A stretch of DNA of 64,000 bases from Triplophysa rosa (Eukaryota; Chordata; Actinopteri; Cypriniformes; Nemacheilidae): positions 23,243,572 to 23,307,571 of the forward strand of contig NC_079899.1 of the NCBI RefSeq assembly GCF_024868665.1, given 5' to 3'. This document shows positions 1 to 12,913 of this stretch, piece after piece; position 1 is the first letter of the stretch; each line of letters starts with the position of its first letter. The notes beneath the pieces are model-generated. The model worked only from the letters and a program-made list of their open reading frames with translations. It ran no database searches and was not told the origin of the DNA. A program made the position numbers and the translations under genes.

Positions 1-280
1 GCCTCTCCGTTCCACTGAAATCTGTTCATCAGGCCTGTCATACTGGTGATAAGATGGTCTAGTGCCCTCTTTAGTGCACTTGATATATCCAGTTCAGTCG
101 CCAAGGCTCTCTCTGTCTCATCCCTGATGAAATCAGTCCTGTGCTTCCCTCTCTCCAAATGTATGATGCCTTGTGGTCTCTCAACTGTCTTATCTAATAA
201 AAAGCCAGAAAATAACTTAAAGAGCTTGGTCTAGGCGCTTAGACCTGTTGCTGAAACTCCATTAATTCTTTGCTTTTCCT

Positions 281-440
281 GTGGCTCAGTGGTAAGAGCA
301 TGGCACTAGCAACATCAAGGTCGTGGGTTCGATCCCAGGGGATTACACATAGTCAGAAACAATGTACTGTATAGTACAATGCAATTTAAGTCGCTTTGGA
401 TAAAAGCGTCTGCCAAATTCATAATGTAAATTTATGGTTT
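281..440 (+). repeat. tRNA-derived SINE
   Basis: A tRNA-like head contains an A box (TGGCTCAGTGGTAAGAGCA) and a B box (GGTTCGATCCC) at the usual spacing. It is followed by an unrelated body and the tail CTTTGGATAAAAGCGTCTGC, which is typical of teleost SINEs mobilised by L2-type LINEs. It is a retroposon, not a functional tRNA gene, because no acceptor stem closes. I cannot assign the exact Repbase family from memory. Confidence 0.75.
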
Positions 441-766
441 GAATTGAGTCTTTAGTTGTTTAAAGGGGTCATATGACACGGCTAAAATGAATATTATTGT
501 TTGTTTTAGATGTAATGCAATGTGTAAACACGATTTAAGGTTCAAAAACGCTGTATTTTCCATATACCTTGCATGTTTGTATCTCCTCTTTGCCCCGCCT
601 CTCTCAAACGCGTGGCTTTTTTACAAAGCTCATGGCTCTGAAAAGCAGGGTGTGCTATGATTGGCCGGTTAACCAGTGCGTAGTGATTGGTCGAATACTG
701 CAAGCGTGTGATGGAAGTGTAATGCCTCTTACCATATTTGGAACATCCTGTTCCCAAGCAATTGTA

Positions 767-896
767 CTGACAGGTGATGAAATGTCATCGGTACTTTCCT
801 TATCAATTCGAGCCCGAATCTGATCCGGAAAATGAACATGATCAAGCCGATACATCAACTTTGCCAGCGCGACTTGAGCAGGATGTAAAGGATTGG
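767..896 (+). pseudogene. Frameshifted exon remnant inside the TTAA element
   Basis: After a likely start at 780 (ATG TCA TCG) the reading frame must shift by one base. It then reads PYQFEPESDPENEHDQADTS and continues to ...RLEQDVKDW, ending at a possible splice donor (GTAAGG, 897). The acidic YQFEPE style resembles hypothetical proteins carried by teleost DNA transposons, but I cannot name the family with certainty. It converges on the THAP fragment. It is broken by the frameshift and by the loss of downstream exons, so no product is expected. Confidence 0.4.
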
Positions 897-1185
897 TAAG
901 GTTTTTAAAAAATATATTATGTTAAATAGTTAAAAACTATAGCTAATTGTTTTACCTTTTATATACAACGTTATAAAGATTTGCCGTTAGTGATCAACCA
1001 GTGTTACGCCATGTCTCGTCGCGACTCAACAAAGACAATAAACCCCATTATAAACACGACATTTGTTGCCTCTAGTTGGAACATAATTACTGATTATTAG
1101 GACATATGTTGTCTTTTTTCATGTTGCGACAAACTCAACTCGCGTTAGTCCGTAACAACGTTTTTTACAATGGACATATACTTAC

Positions 1186-1470
1186 AGGCTGCGAATCTGA
1201 AGCGCCAGATTGTCCTTGCGAAGTTGTAATGGTTGGACTTGCCTCACGTTTTAACGAAAGCTTTCGTGCACAGCCGGCCATGATCTCTCCCAGGTTCATA
1301 AAGCGATCATCTGTGAAATGCACTACACACACTTGAATATTCGGATTGTACTGTTCTGGAACAGTATTGTAAATAAAATGTAACCATTCGTTTTTAGTTG
1401 TCTCATCTTTTGGAAAAGCAAACAAAGAGTCTTTCTTTTCGCAACAAAACACACAGCGTCTCCACGACAT
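1186..1470 (-). pseudogene. THAP-domain first exon of a transposon gene (fragment)
   Basis: The reading frame starts MSWRRCVFCCEKKDSLFAFP and contains CVVHFTDDRF about 45 residues later. This gives the C-x2-C ... C-x2-H zinc ligand pattern of a THAP domain, a DNA-binding fold found in P-element, Kolobok and ISL2EU transposases. The exon ends at a good splice donor (GTAAGTATAT, reading down from 1185). No partner exon encoding a catalytic domain remains in the 1.3-kb element, so it is a fragment. The start codon lies about 290 bp inside the right-hand terminal repeat, as expected for a transposon-encoded gene. Confidence 0.6.
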
Positions 1471-4400
1471 GGCTGCGGCGGCGACGATACAATGAGATTT
1501 ACAAATACGCCCACCTTACTTGCGTATAGATTTTGGCAGTCTTAGTCAAGTCATGTTACGAAATGACGTAGATTTGTGGGGGTGTGGTTACACGAGGTGT
1601 TTCAGGCAGGTCTGGGTGAGCATTCGCTTTTAGATAGAATGCATCTTTTGTTCTGACACTTTCATTTTGGCAATTTTACGTGTCTAATATATGCATGGGC
1701 AACTTATAACACACCAAAGACACATAAAAACACATATCGCGCCATATGACCCCTTTAAGTGTGTTTGCAAGAATGAAAAGAATGTGTTAAAAGTCGCAAT
1801 CTTTATACTGCATTCAACACTTTCAATACAAAAATGTTCATCAAAAGCAGAACATGGGTCGCATTAAAATCTCAGCGCAGTTCTTGAGCATAATATTAAA
1901 CTTTTAGAAGGTTTTTACTTGTGTTCTTCATGTACGTATGTAACTCTTTCCTCAGCTCGCTACTGCATAATGTGACAACGTATCACCAGGCGCTTGTTGA
2001 ATTTGGCGCGTAGTTCCATGTTTCCACACTGATCCACAGGAAGTAAAAGTTTCTCACCCATTAGCTCATGACCAACAGCCAGGATGTTATTTCGGGCCGA
2101 GTTCATCAGATCACTTCTCCAGTGAGTCGTGTTGGCAGGTTTGATGGTGCTGAGGGATGTCACCGGCTGTCCTCTTTAATATCTCAAGTTCAAACCAAGT
2201 TCAGGATTCCATCATGAAGACGGGGCAGATTTTGGCCTTGAGCTCCAGGGATGGCACGTGGATTTTATGCTGTGTGCTTTTCATTTTCAACAGCCTTTAT
2301 TCTCGCGCTGCTGGTGCGTGGGAGAGGTGACTCTGAACTAGAGCTGTCAATCACAGGTGGAAGTGCATATAGAGAAAGCGAACGGTTTGTCATGAAAAAC
2401 GAGATTTCCGTTGCTCCCGTGTACTGTGTTGACTAACATGCAGAATGCAAAGTGCATTACTTATTTAGCGGTTTGTTACGACATCACAAACAAAAAGTAC
2501 GTGAACGGTCATATATTTATTTTAGTTCAGATTTGCTTCTGTAGCGCATTCACAGCATTGTTGCTAAGCAGCTTTACAGAAATGAGAAGAGTGCAAGAAA
2601 CTTCATAATCAAATTAATAAAAGCATAAATCACTTAAAATACTATAGCAATTTTCCCCAAACCATGTTGAGCTTGTACACATTGTGTTGTGAACACACAG
2701 TTTACATGCACTGTATGTGTACAAATCCAAAAAGATGATGCTTGTGTGCAACCTCCTGAGCTTTCTGACAGTTATTATCTTTTGGAGGACGCATCAGATC
2801 CAGCATATCCGCTGAGAAATGAGCTCTTGTGCGTTTGCTCCGGGCATAAACTCCCTGCATGCAGTACTACAGCATTTATTAGATATGAGCTGCCGTTTCT
2901 AGAGGCATCCAATAATGTCACATACTGTATACTTTAATGTCAAACATTACTTGCTGTTAGAGGACATTTTCAGTATCGTGCATCACAATGCAACAGTTTT
3001 GCAGTTGTCACCATGACAACACGCATCAATTTGGAAAATATATAAAGGTTTGAATTAGCAACTAGAGGGTGATCTTTTACGATATAAAGAAAATGTGATA
3101 GGTGTCTGTCAAAGCAAAACACGCCCACGCTTGGATGTGTTCAGTGGTTTGCTGTGTGGTTGCTGATGGGTAAATTCTGTTCTTGTAGGTATGAGATATG
3201 GTCGATTCTATTTTAAATTCAATTCATTTAATCTCAATTTGTTTTTTTTGGTCAGATACACAGTTACCGATGTGTTGTAAAATGTCTTGTCAGCTTTTCT
3301 AGACAGTTCAAGAACAGAACGGAACGGAATGGAATAAAATAGAATTAAAAATGAGTTAATAAAATACAAAATAATTATAAAACAACAAAAGAATAGAATT
3401 ACTAAAATATGTTTGAATAAAAAAATACTTGGAGTGGGATTTAAATAGAAATTTGAATCTGTATAGAGATTAACAACAGAAATCTGACTAAAAATAAGAT
3501 ATAATAGCATAATATAAAAAGAATATTGTCCTGCGGTGTGCAGGGATTAATATACATTATATAATGCAAGTGTTTTGCAAATGCGTATTTATATTATTTT
3601 CTATATTTATTTAGTTTCTATTTTATTTTAAATGTATTTCCAAATATTTTCAGTAAAGATAATAGCAAAGTAATTTAATAATAATGTTAAATGTCCAATT
3701 CGTAATACTTGAAAACACAAAAAGGAGAATACACTAATCTGTACAATAGACTGACAGTCTAACATCCCTGTTAGTGCAGTTAAAGACCAGAAAATCTGAG
3801 ATTTGTGTCACATCTCTCATATTCAGGTGCACATGCATTATAAATGTAAGAGAAAGTATAACAGGAGAAAATACGAGGTCAACACGGATTGAAGCACTAT
3901 TTGACTTAAGGCAAGTGCTGTCACAAATCACCGTCAGACACTTCAGCAGAAGGTGGCCCATGTTTCCTGGAGCTTCTTGAGAATATTTAACTGATTTATT
4001 ACTCTTTCCACATGCCCTGAGCTTCATCGCGGGCTGAATGAAACATTTCACGATGTACTGACTCAAAAATGTCTGATTTATATCTCATGTGCTCCGGCCC
4101 GAGTCCTGCATAGTAAGTGTACTTTAAAATCTGTGGCTATCATCTTAGTAGCTGTAAGTGCATCCTAGAGCCCTGCAGACACGGATGTGCCTGCCTGGTT
4201 GAGATAATGTTGTGAATACATTTAAATGTTCTGTCAGTTTCTGATGATTATTGAGCGTAACCTATAAAATCACTGCCTATATGGTAATATTGTCAATGTA
4301 TTAAAGTGCTTCAAATGAATATAGCCAAACTAAAAAAAATCGATGGGGTATCACTAAATAACACCGCCATAACAAATAAACTGGTGTTAGACTGATACTA

Positions 4401-5724
4401 GAAAATGTTTTTATTCAATGACAGTGCAGCTCGGCTGAATATTTATTTATACATGTGGCTTCACCTACTGTAGTCACAAAGAATGCTGGTAGATAAATAT
4501 GTTCTTGAAGAATTATTTACACACTACGTGAGGTTTTTAATTAGCTGAGCAATGAGAACACGATTTCACATTTGAGAAAGGAATGAATTACTCTTGACTG
4601 TCTTACAATCTCACTGTGTAATTGGGAACGTGTGTGCAATGTCACAGTGATTTTCCAGTGGTTTATTTTACAAAGTGTGTTTTGGAATCAGTCTGCTATA
4701 TTAAAATGCTTTAAGACAGGAATTCATGTTTTGAATGCCCGTCTCACTGTTTTAAATGGACAGAAAACGAAGCTCAGTGTGAAACTGAAGAAAACCCACA
4801 CCATGTCAATTCCACAATCCACCTCAAGAATGTGATGCTCACCTTCCATAGAAATGAATTAAAAATGCTTTTCCACAACTTCCCTGAAACATATTTATTA
4901 CAAATTTTCAATAACCAGCTCTGTGTAAATGGACGAATATTGATATAAAATATAGATGCTTACTGTCTGACGTACACCTTTGAAATGAAATGAATTAAAA
5001 CAAATGTGGGAAATCTTGAGGACCAGTAAGTAAAAAAATCTATAATCACATTGGCTTTTTAGGACCTAATATATAGTAAAGCAAGAATGTGGGGAGTGTA
5101 CGAGGTCTTTGCATCGTGAGTTATCATGAGATATGGATGGCATGTGTTTGGGGTTTGTCTGTGGTATACACCATACATTCTTGTGTTTATACAATAAAGA
5201 TTATGTAAAAGGATATCCAGTACATTTATTTACAAGAACGCACTGGTTTACCCCCCAGAATATTGCATACTGTACCACTAGAGGTATGACTATAAGTGTC
5301 CGTAGAGCTTTATTCTAAACACACAGTTTTGTTTGAATGCAAATATGATCTTTTTGTGAGGATGTGGATATCCCCTCTTTCCACTTGCAACCTGCTGTGG
5401 ATGTAATTTGTTCCCCAGACTGTTTGTTTCACATCACTGATAACGCATGAGTGACAGCGCGCTCTTTATTTAGAGTGCATACATATTTCCACACGGCACA
5501 TAAACATTGGGGGGTCTATCAGTATTTGAGGGGCAGGAGTGCAGGGCGCAGATGGTGAGGTGGAAGGTTCAGCGTTGGTGCACACACACAGTTTAGTAAT
5601 CTAAATGAGCGCATACCATAGACCTGTGTTATGTAACTTATGTTTAGATGTACTCTTCCCTAAACCATTCCTGTTAAGCCTTTTTTGGATAAGGACATCT
5701 TCAGTAGTCTTCAAAATGATGTGT

Positions 5725-5803
5725 ATGCTCATTTGGCAGACACTTTTATCTTAAGTTATCGCCCCTTGGTGTGTTCCATAGGAATCGAACCCCTGACTTT
5801 TGA
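5725..5803 (-). repeat. Truncated SINE (minus orientation)
   Basis: The plus strand shows the reverse of a SINE tail (GCAGACACTTTTATCTTAAG) followed within ~50 bp by GGAATCGAACCCCTGAC, the complement of a tRNA B box. Most of the element between these landmarks is deleted. Confidence 0.5.
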
Positions 5804-6621
5804 AAACAAAATGGCCAAATTTGTAAACAAAACCTATTCTCATACATGTATACACAGACACCTTTTATTACTGTGATCCTATTCGAAGCACAGTTTGTGA
5901 AAAAAAAACATTACTAGGGTTTGCTGTACTGTATCATTTGAAGCACCTTGGTACATGATCACCTAGTGGCATGGTTTATATCAAAATAACATAATATCTG
6001 ATAGCATCACTGTACCACAGGCGCTTAGAGCCCATGCAGGGTTTTTTTTACAGTTGGTGGAAAATACTACAAAACCAATTTCACAGAAGTATCTTATAGT
6101 GGTAAAGGTCAGCCAGCAGTGTATAATGTGAGTTCTGGTCTTGTATGTTTGGTGCTCTGTTAAAGATGGATTTTGCTAGTTTTAAGCTTGTTGCTTCACA
6201 CGGTGACGGCGTGAGTGCAGGTCCTGTCGCCGTGGGCTACGGATGTCACGGCCCCTCAGATGTCAGAGCAGACAGGTGGAGATGCCATCATGTGAAAACA
6301 GCCTGCTGTTTCTCATCGCTCTCACACTGAGACGAACACACAAAAACAAACACACACACACACGCTCTCTAGCACAGACTGACTGATTCATTCAGAAAAT
6401 CACCACCCGCCTAGTAAATGGACTCAAGAGCTTGACCATTTTCATTTTCAATTACATTACGTTATAAATGTTTCTGGTGTTTTATGGAATAACATTGTTT
6501 TGGAAGAACATGTCTTCCAAATGCATTAATGTTAGTTACATTATTTTTGTTTTGTTTATTTTAATTATTCATTATTTTTAATTATTCGTTTATTTATTAT
6601 TTGTTTTACATTACTTTATTT

Positions 6622-7160
6622 TATTTTAACATTACATTGTTACATTAATTGGCAGCCCTGGGTCTTTTTATTAGTGGATTAAGCATTCTTCAACTTTAAA
6701 ATATACTTGTAATATTATATTTGATTATATTAAATGATGTTATACTGTATAACAAGTATTCAGACAAAGAGTAATATTCAATTGCTACACATTATATTAC
6801 ATTAATAATTTACATCCCTGCATGGTCTTTTCATTATTGTATTAAGCATTATTTAACCCTAAAGATACTTTTAATATAATATTTTAAGTTTAATAATATA
6901 ACAATAATGCTGACAAAGAGTAAAGTTTCATTACTATACATTGCATTGCATTACATTACTATAATATATTTTTAACGGACAGCGTTTCATGATTGAATTA
7001 AGCACTCTTAAGATACTAATAATATTATATTTTGTTACATTCAATTATATTGTATAACAATTAGGCATACAATTACTTTATATGACATTACGTTGCATTA
7101 TATTATTCACTGACAGCCCTTAAGAGATAACAGTCTTAAAAGATACTTGTAGCTTATCTA
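6622..7160. repeat. Diverged tandem repeat, ~155-bp unit, about 3.5 copies
   Basis: Four successive AT-rich blocks start near 6622, 6787, 6941 and 7086. Each has the same order of landmarks: an ACATTRCATT-like start, a GACAGC/GGCAGCCCT-like word, TTAAGCA, AAGATACT and, in two units, ACAAAGAGTAA. The units differ by many substitutions, so the array is old. No coding potential is seen. Confidence 0.55.
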
Positions 7161-8611
7161 CATCATTTTTCTATTAAGACCTGTAACATTTTAATGGCTA
7201 ACTCCCTAAATTTCCCATCTGTAAAAATCTTACTGTAGTGTTTCTGTGTGCGAGGGACGAGTCAGTGAGAAAATGAAGCCAGTTCCTCATCTTCTCATTG
7301 AATGCTCAAATCCTCCCTCTGGTAGACCAGCCTTAAATGTTATAAACCAACCAACTCTGTGCCCGTTCAAAAGCTGCATTAGCGTGTTTGGCAGACCGCC
7401 CTGTACTCCTAAAAGAGAGATGAGAAAACCTCTCCCCGCAGTCTCAACACTGTAAATAAACACTAATGGCCTTCTGTAATGAACACATCACACTCTGCCT
7501 AGTTGCTCTTATAAAAGATTTGCACTTGGCGCTACAGTGGTTGGCCAAGGGTGTACGGCATCCCGGTCTCAACCGCAGATGTGGATGGTGTGCATGAGTG
7601 CTTCTCCCGGCCTGGGGATCTTGTCAGGGAGAAGAAAGCTTTGGAGGAGCATGATGCATACCTTGCTCTTCACTCTGAGGTTCAATTGGTTGTTTTCTTG
7701 TAATTTCCTGGTAATTTAATAGCAGGTGCGCTGCCTAATGGACTTAGAGATGGAAAAGCCTTCATACAAACGTTAGGTATTTCAATCGTGTGGATCTCTT
7801 CTGCATTAAATGAGAGGTCGATGTTGCATGCAGATGTTTGTATGCACGATTTAAAATCAACATTGAGGACACGAAATATTAATATCTCAGACACTGTATA
7901 TATATTTGTATAGAAGGAACTGATTTGTTCCTCAATGACACCATTTCATTTTCTCCCAACAACGTCTGAAGAAAAATTAGTTCAAGTCAGAAACCCAGTG
8001 TCTCCCCAAAGGCTACAAATGTATAGATTTTCCCGCACGTTTCCTCCAGCGGTAAGAAGAGACAGCGTTTGATTAAAGATATTCTCTCTGAGACCTGGCG
8101 TGTCAGAATCTTTCTCGAAAACACTCTCAGGTCCGCGAGCTGCAGAGAGACCTTGCAGATCTAAGGGGAGGGACGGGCTAGAGTACAAACCTATTTATTA
8201 TATTGAGTGGCAGGGCTCTAAAGCCTTCTCAAGACCGGCTATCTGTCTCCCCTGGATTCTGCCATTGTGATGAAACTACCTGCTTTGATCCCACCTGAAA
8301 GCTGGTGTGTTGATGAGACGGCGAGGCGAGTGGGTGAAAGTGGTGCGAGAGAAGACAATTGTCTGTTGTTGGCGATGCCGTCCGCCCTTTGTTTTCCTTT
8401 TCATCCTTTCTTTTCTGATTTTAAATAAGGGCTTTTTAGACAAAGATGTCCACTGTTATTTTTCACTGGGAGATTCTATTTCGGATGAGCTCTGAGTTCT
8501 GGTTGCTGCCCGGGGAGTGTTTGGTGCAATGTTTTGTGTTACGTGTCTGTGGTGCGGTTGGCATTTTTTGGATGACAGTAATGGCCCAATGCTTGTCTTA
8601 TACTGTATATA

Positions 8612-9832
8612 CACTCACCTAAAGGATTATTAGGAACACCATACTAATACGGTGTTTGACCCCCTTTCGCCTTCAGAACTGCCTTAATTCTACGTGGCAT
8701 TGATTCAACAAGGTGCTGAAAGCATTCTTTAGAAATGTTGGCCCATATTGATAGGATAGCATCTTGCAGTTGATGGAGATTTGTGGGATGCACATCCAGG
8801 GCACGAAGCTCCCGTTCCACCACATCCCAAAGATGTTCTATCGGGTTGAGATCTGGTGACTGTGGGGGCCATTCTAGTACAGTGAACTCATTGTCATGTT
8901 CAAGAAACCAATTTGAAATGATTCGAGCTTTGTGACATGGTGCATTATCCTGCTGGAAGTAGCCATTAGAGGATGGGTACATGGTGGTCATAAAGGGATG
9001 GACATGGTCAGAAACAATGCTCAGGTAGGCCGTGGCATTTAAACGATGCCCAATTGGCACTAAGGGGCCTAAAGTGTGCCAAGAAAACATCCCCCACACC
9101 ATTACACCACCACCACCAGCCTGCACAGTGGTAACAAGGCATGATGGATCCATGTTCTCATTCTGTTTACGCCAAATTCTGACTCTACCATTTGAATGTC
9201 TCAACAGAAATCGAGACTCATCAGACCAGGCAACATTTTTCCAGTCTTCAACTGTCCAATTTTGGTGAGCTCGTGCAAATTGTAGCCTCTTTTTCCTATT
9301 TGTAGTGGTGATGAGTGGTACCCGGTGGGGTCTTCTGCTGTTGTAGCCCATCTGCCTCAAGGTTGTGCGTGTTGTGGCTTCACAAATGCTTTGCTGCATA
9401 CCTCGGTTGTAACGAGTGGTTATTTCAGTCAAAGTTGCTCTTCTATCAGCTTGAATCAGTCGGCCCATTCTCCTCTGACCTCTAGCATCAACAAGGCATT
9501 TTCGCCCACAGGACTGCCGCATACTGGATGTTTTTCCCTTTTCACACCATTCTTTGTAAACCCTAGAAATGGTTGTGCGTGAAAATCCCAGTAACTGAGC
9601 AGATTGTGAAATACTCAGACCGGCCCGTCTGGCACCAACAACCATGCCACGCTCAAAATTGCTTAAATCACCTTTCTTTCCCATTCTGACATTCAGTTTG
9701 GAGTTCAGGAGATTGTCTTGACCAGGACCACACCCCTAAATGCATTGAAGCAACTGCCATGTGATTGGTTGATTAGATAATTGCATTAATGAGAAATTGA
9801 ACAGGTGTTCCTAATAATCCTTTAGGTGAGTG
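8612..9832 (-). mobile_element. Complete Tc1/mariner transposon (DD36E, Incomer-like)
   Basis: The element is 1221 bp between TA dinucleotides. Its 29-bp terminal inverted repeats are identical by eye: 8612-8640 begins CACTCACCTAAAGGATTATT, and 9804-9832 is the complement. It carries one uninterrupted transposase gene on the minus strand and no internal deletion. Perfect terminal repeats plus an open frame indicate a young insertion. Closely related Tc1 elements are known for horizontal spread among fishes and lampreys. Confidence 0.93.
8644..9684 (-). CDS. Tc1/mariner transposase, DD36E type
   Basis: This 346-residue transposase is intact. It would bind its own terminal repeats and catalyse cut-and-paste transposition at TA sites. 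The N-terminal half is a paired-like pair of helix-turn-helix domains (residues ~1-110, for example LSISQSAQLLGFSRTTIS at 23-40). The RNase-H-like catalytic core follows, with D155 (WSDESRF), the GGGGVMVWG motif (190-198), D246 (QQDNAPCH) and E283 (PDLNPIEHLWD). There are 36 residues between the second D and the E, against 34 in classic Tc1, which matches the DD36E Incomer group. Length is normal for the superfamily. The start is the only upstream Met giving the canonical N-terminus. It lies antisense within the presumed SMYD3 intron and is not a host gene. Activity is untested. Confidence 0.93.
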   Translation of the reverse strand: MGKKGDLSNFERGMVVGARRAGLSISQSAQLLGFSRTTISRVYKEWCEKGKTSSMRQSCGRKCLVDARGQRRMGRLIQADRRATLTEITTRYNRGMQQSICEATTRTTLRQMGYNSRRPHRVPLITTTNRKKRLQFARAHQNWTVEDWKNVAWSDESRFLLRHSNGRVRIWRKQNENMDPSCLVTTVQAGGGGVMVWGMFSWHTLGPLVPIGHRLNATAYLSIVSDHVHPFMTTMYPSSNGYFQQDNAPCHKARIISNWFLEHDNEFTVLEWPPQSPDLNPIEHLWDVVERELRALDVHPTNLHQLQDAILSIWANISKECFQHLVESMPRRIKAVLKAKGGQTPY

Positions 9833-12800
9833 TATATATACAGTATATATGAACGTATGTTGATATTTTAAGATGCTTTTTAACAATTCTGGTTAGTGTA
9901 TATTTTAATTCTATGTCAAAGAGCTGCATGACATTATTTATATGTTCTACACAAGAAAGTCATACAAGTCTAAACCACTTTTTATATGCATTGGTTTTTA
10001 ACATGGTTTGCTGGTATGCAAATGAGCCAGGCTGTTTTACATTTTGATTGGTTTTCAGTGCAGATGTGAGAGGATGAGTTTGACCAATGACATATAGCTG
10101 CCAAGCTCTGGATGTACCGAAGTTCATCTGTGTTTATCTACTAGGCACATTTTGTTTTAGTTTGGAGCTATAAATTGAAAAAAAATTGAGGATCCAAAAC
10201 TAGGGGTATTTAAAAAACAGGGATAAGAAGAAAATAAATTACAAACTATACTGTTATATGAGTAATCATTTTAACCTCTCAAGTTATTTCATTTAACTAA
10301 ACACCTCACACGGTGCAATGATTTAATATCAAACTCTGCCAGAAATCCTAAACAAAAGTTCAGAAGCAACTTTATTGAGTTTGTTCGAGGTGTTGCTTGT
10401 GCAGATGGCATGGGCTGGCGGGAAACATGGAATGAGTGATTCACACTGTTAGATAACAGGTCTGCAGTGGAGTTTGCGTTGAGTCAGTGGAACTGTGTGC
10501 TTTTGAGAAAACAAACCATGTAGAAGATCACTGAGACCTGCTTTGTTCTAGACAGTATGTGGTATTCTGTAAACCTGTTCCCACATTTATCTGCAAACAT
10601 TATTTAATATTCGTCTTCTATTTTTACAGTAGCCTATGTCTAAATGCCAGTTAAACAACAAATCCATTGGCAAATAGTTTCTTTTTTAAGCACAGATCTA
10701 AAAAAGCTCAATATCCATGTAATCTGACATATTCAGATTTTTCCCAATGGAAAATTTATTGAGTTTAATATTGTCTGTAGTGAACGGCAGTAAACTTTCT
10801 ATACTGTATATTATAGTGTTTTTAATCCTTATCGTAAATATTACTACAGTTTGCTATTGATGGTTTCAAAGAAACAAAAATGTTACTGTGCATGCGTGCC
10901 TTCGTGGACTGCCCTTAACTTCCGGTACACATTCACAAACAATAGAATGCCTGTAGATTATTTCTGATAATAAGCAAAAGAAACTGAGAAGAACTGCTAC
11001 TTGGCTAAACTTGCCTCCCCAATATTTTGAATTTAGACTGTGATACCTCAACCGCTAGATTTCAACATTCAACAAAATTCGTTGAACTTTATTTATTACA
11101 ATTATTATACAATAAAAGTACAATATAAATTAATATTAACATAATTTTAACATAATAAAATATAAATAGTTATATTATTAGACACTAGCCAGACCGATAA
11201 ACAAACCCAGAGCGAAAGTTAACTGCTGTCCAGGCGCGCGCGTCTATAGTAACGGCCATAAAATTTTACACATCGTAAACCTGTTGAATTATATTTTACC
11301 CTAAAAACCTTTTTGCATTTTGCGTTTCAGTTTACCAAAAATAAAACAGACACTAAATACACTACTAATAAGACACTAAAATTAGAACAGTAAACAAAAA
11401 CTAAAATAAAAATACATTAATCTTATATAGCAACATAAAAAATAAACAAATAAATTATAAAAGCATATCACAAAAGTGCTAAAAACAAAACTAAAATTAA
11501 AATAAAAACGAAACATTAAAATATGAATAAGACAAAATAAAACTGCGAACAAAATAATAACTCTGATATTGATATTTTGTTCATGAAAGTTTAACGATGT
11601 ATATGGGTGAACTGGAATATGTTTTCGTGAGATTCACCCTTTGCTATTTCCACACATTTCTCATCAGTTTTTTTCTCTGGTCAGAAATGTGCATTCTAAT
11701 GTATTACAATCTCTTATTGTGGCGGTCCGTTGCGCCATTCTCTGTTTGCCAGAGTAAATGAATCCAGTGTTTGTGTTTTTCCTCAAGTCAGAGGTCAGTT
11801 CGCATCTGCTCGATGCCGCATGTGGGCCTGGATGTTCTCATATTGACTTACAGTGTTTATCCCACATCATCTATTTCATACAGTCCATGTTTATTTTTTG
11901 GCTCGTGTTAAAAGCGCAACAGCCTGTTTGTCCTGCGTTACGTGATTTTTCATTGTTAGAATGCACAAAACAACATGTGAAGGATGAAGTGACAATGTTA
12001 GTGGATGTATTCAAAGCATGTCTCTGGTTTAGCTTTACAACAGGAGGTTTATTCTGCGTTCGCTTTATAGAGAAAAAGAAGCGGGCCGCGTATTTCGAGA
12101 GATCAGAGCGTTTTCGTACCTCCTGCAGGATTACTGTCAGAAGTCTGACAAGGATTCAGCGTTTTGATTTTGTCAAACATTTAGATGTAAATGAAAGGCA
12201 AACTTTAAACTTTATGCACATATGGTTTTCACATATTGCGTATCAGGTATTCTCTTGAGAAAATGTCTCGTGTTGAGAGTCAGAAGAAGGTCTCACACTG
12301 TGCAAAGATTTGTCAAAGTCTGGAATGGAAAACTTTTGAGAACAAATCTTAAAAGATGTCCCCCCTGGAGCGGGACCGGAGGCCTGATTATGTACTATGG
12401 ATAACATTACCCTAGAATGGTGGTTGTATTTTGGAGACATGAGTGAGACGCCTCCAAACCTCAAAATATCGTACGCACACAAACACACACTTCATGCTGT
12501 CGTCAGGCAGACCGAGGCCACGCAGTCGCTCGGTCTCACCTTTTGATACCCATCTCACGCAGCCCACATGAAAGACTCGGTGATGGCGCCACATGAAGAG
12601 CCTCCAGTCTTCACAGGAGCTCCACACCTACAGTATATTAGCCATTAATTGCCTGGACATGTGCCAGAAATATGTTTTCAGAGATAAATATAAAGGCAAC
12701 ATCAGTGAAGGCTCCTTCCTGGCTGTTTCTTTTTAATTGTCTGTTAATTATTTAATTCGTTTTATTCCTCTGTGTGTGGTGCTGCTTTTTCCTTGTAAGT

Positions 12801-12913
12801 GTAAGTAAACACATTAGAAAGCTCACTATAGTTAGATTAAAAGATAAAATTTAGATTATAAACATAAGATGTAAGTGGGAGGATTATTTGAAGATGTGCA
12901 TACTAAGTACTAT

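Larger units (their letters stand above)
460..1758. mobile_element. TTAA-flanked DNA transposon with THAP remnant (Kolobok/T2-like)
   Basis: The element is bounded by a 16-bp inverted repeat, TTAAAGGGGTCATATG at 460-475 and its complement at 1743-1758. TTAA at both outer ends fits a TTAA target duplication, and the TTAAAGGRR terminus is the signature of T2/Kolobok-type elements. At ~1.3 kb it is short for an autonomous copy. It contains a THAP-domain coding piece reading leftward (1186-1470) and a frameshifted piece of another protein reading rightward (~767-896), so it looks like an internally deleted, decayed copy. An ISL2EU/Harbinger-type element with a THAP gene is the main alternative. 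A related copy begins at 63811. Confidence 0.7.

Noticed and set aside
281..440. Possible tRNA gene
   Set aside because: A and B boxes are present, but the acceptor stem does not close and a SINE body and tail follow.
11758..12258. 166-codon plus-strand frame
   Set aside because: No domain or compositional signal. Its 3' part overlaps a ~100-bp sequence repeated at 14957, and it has no splice or homology support.
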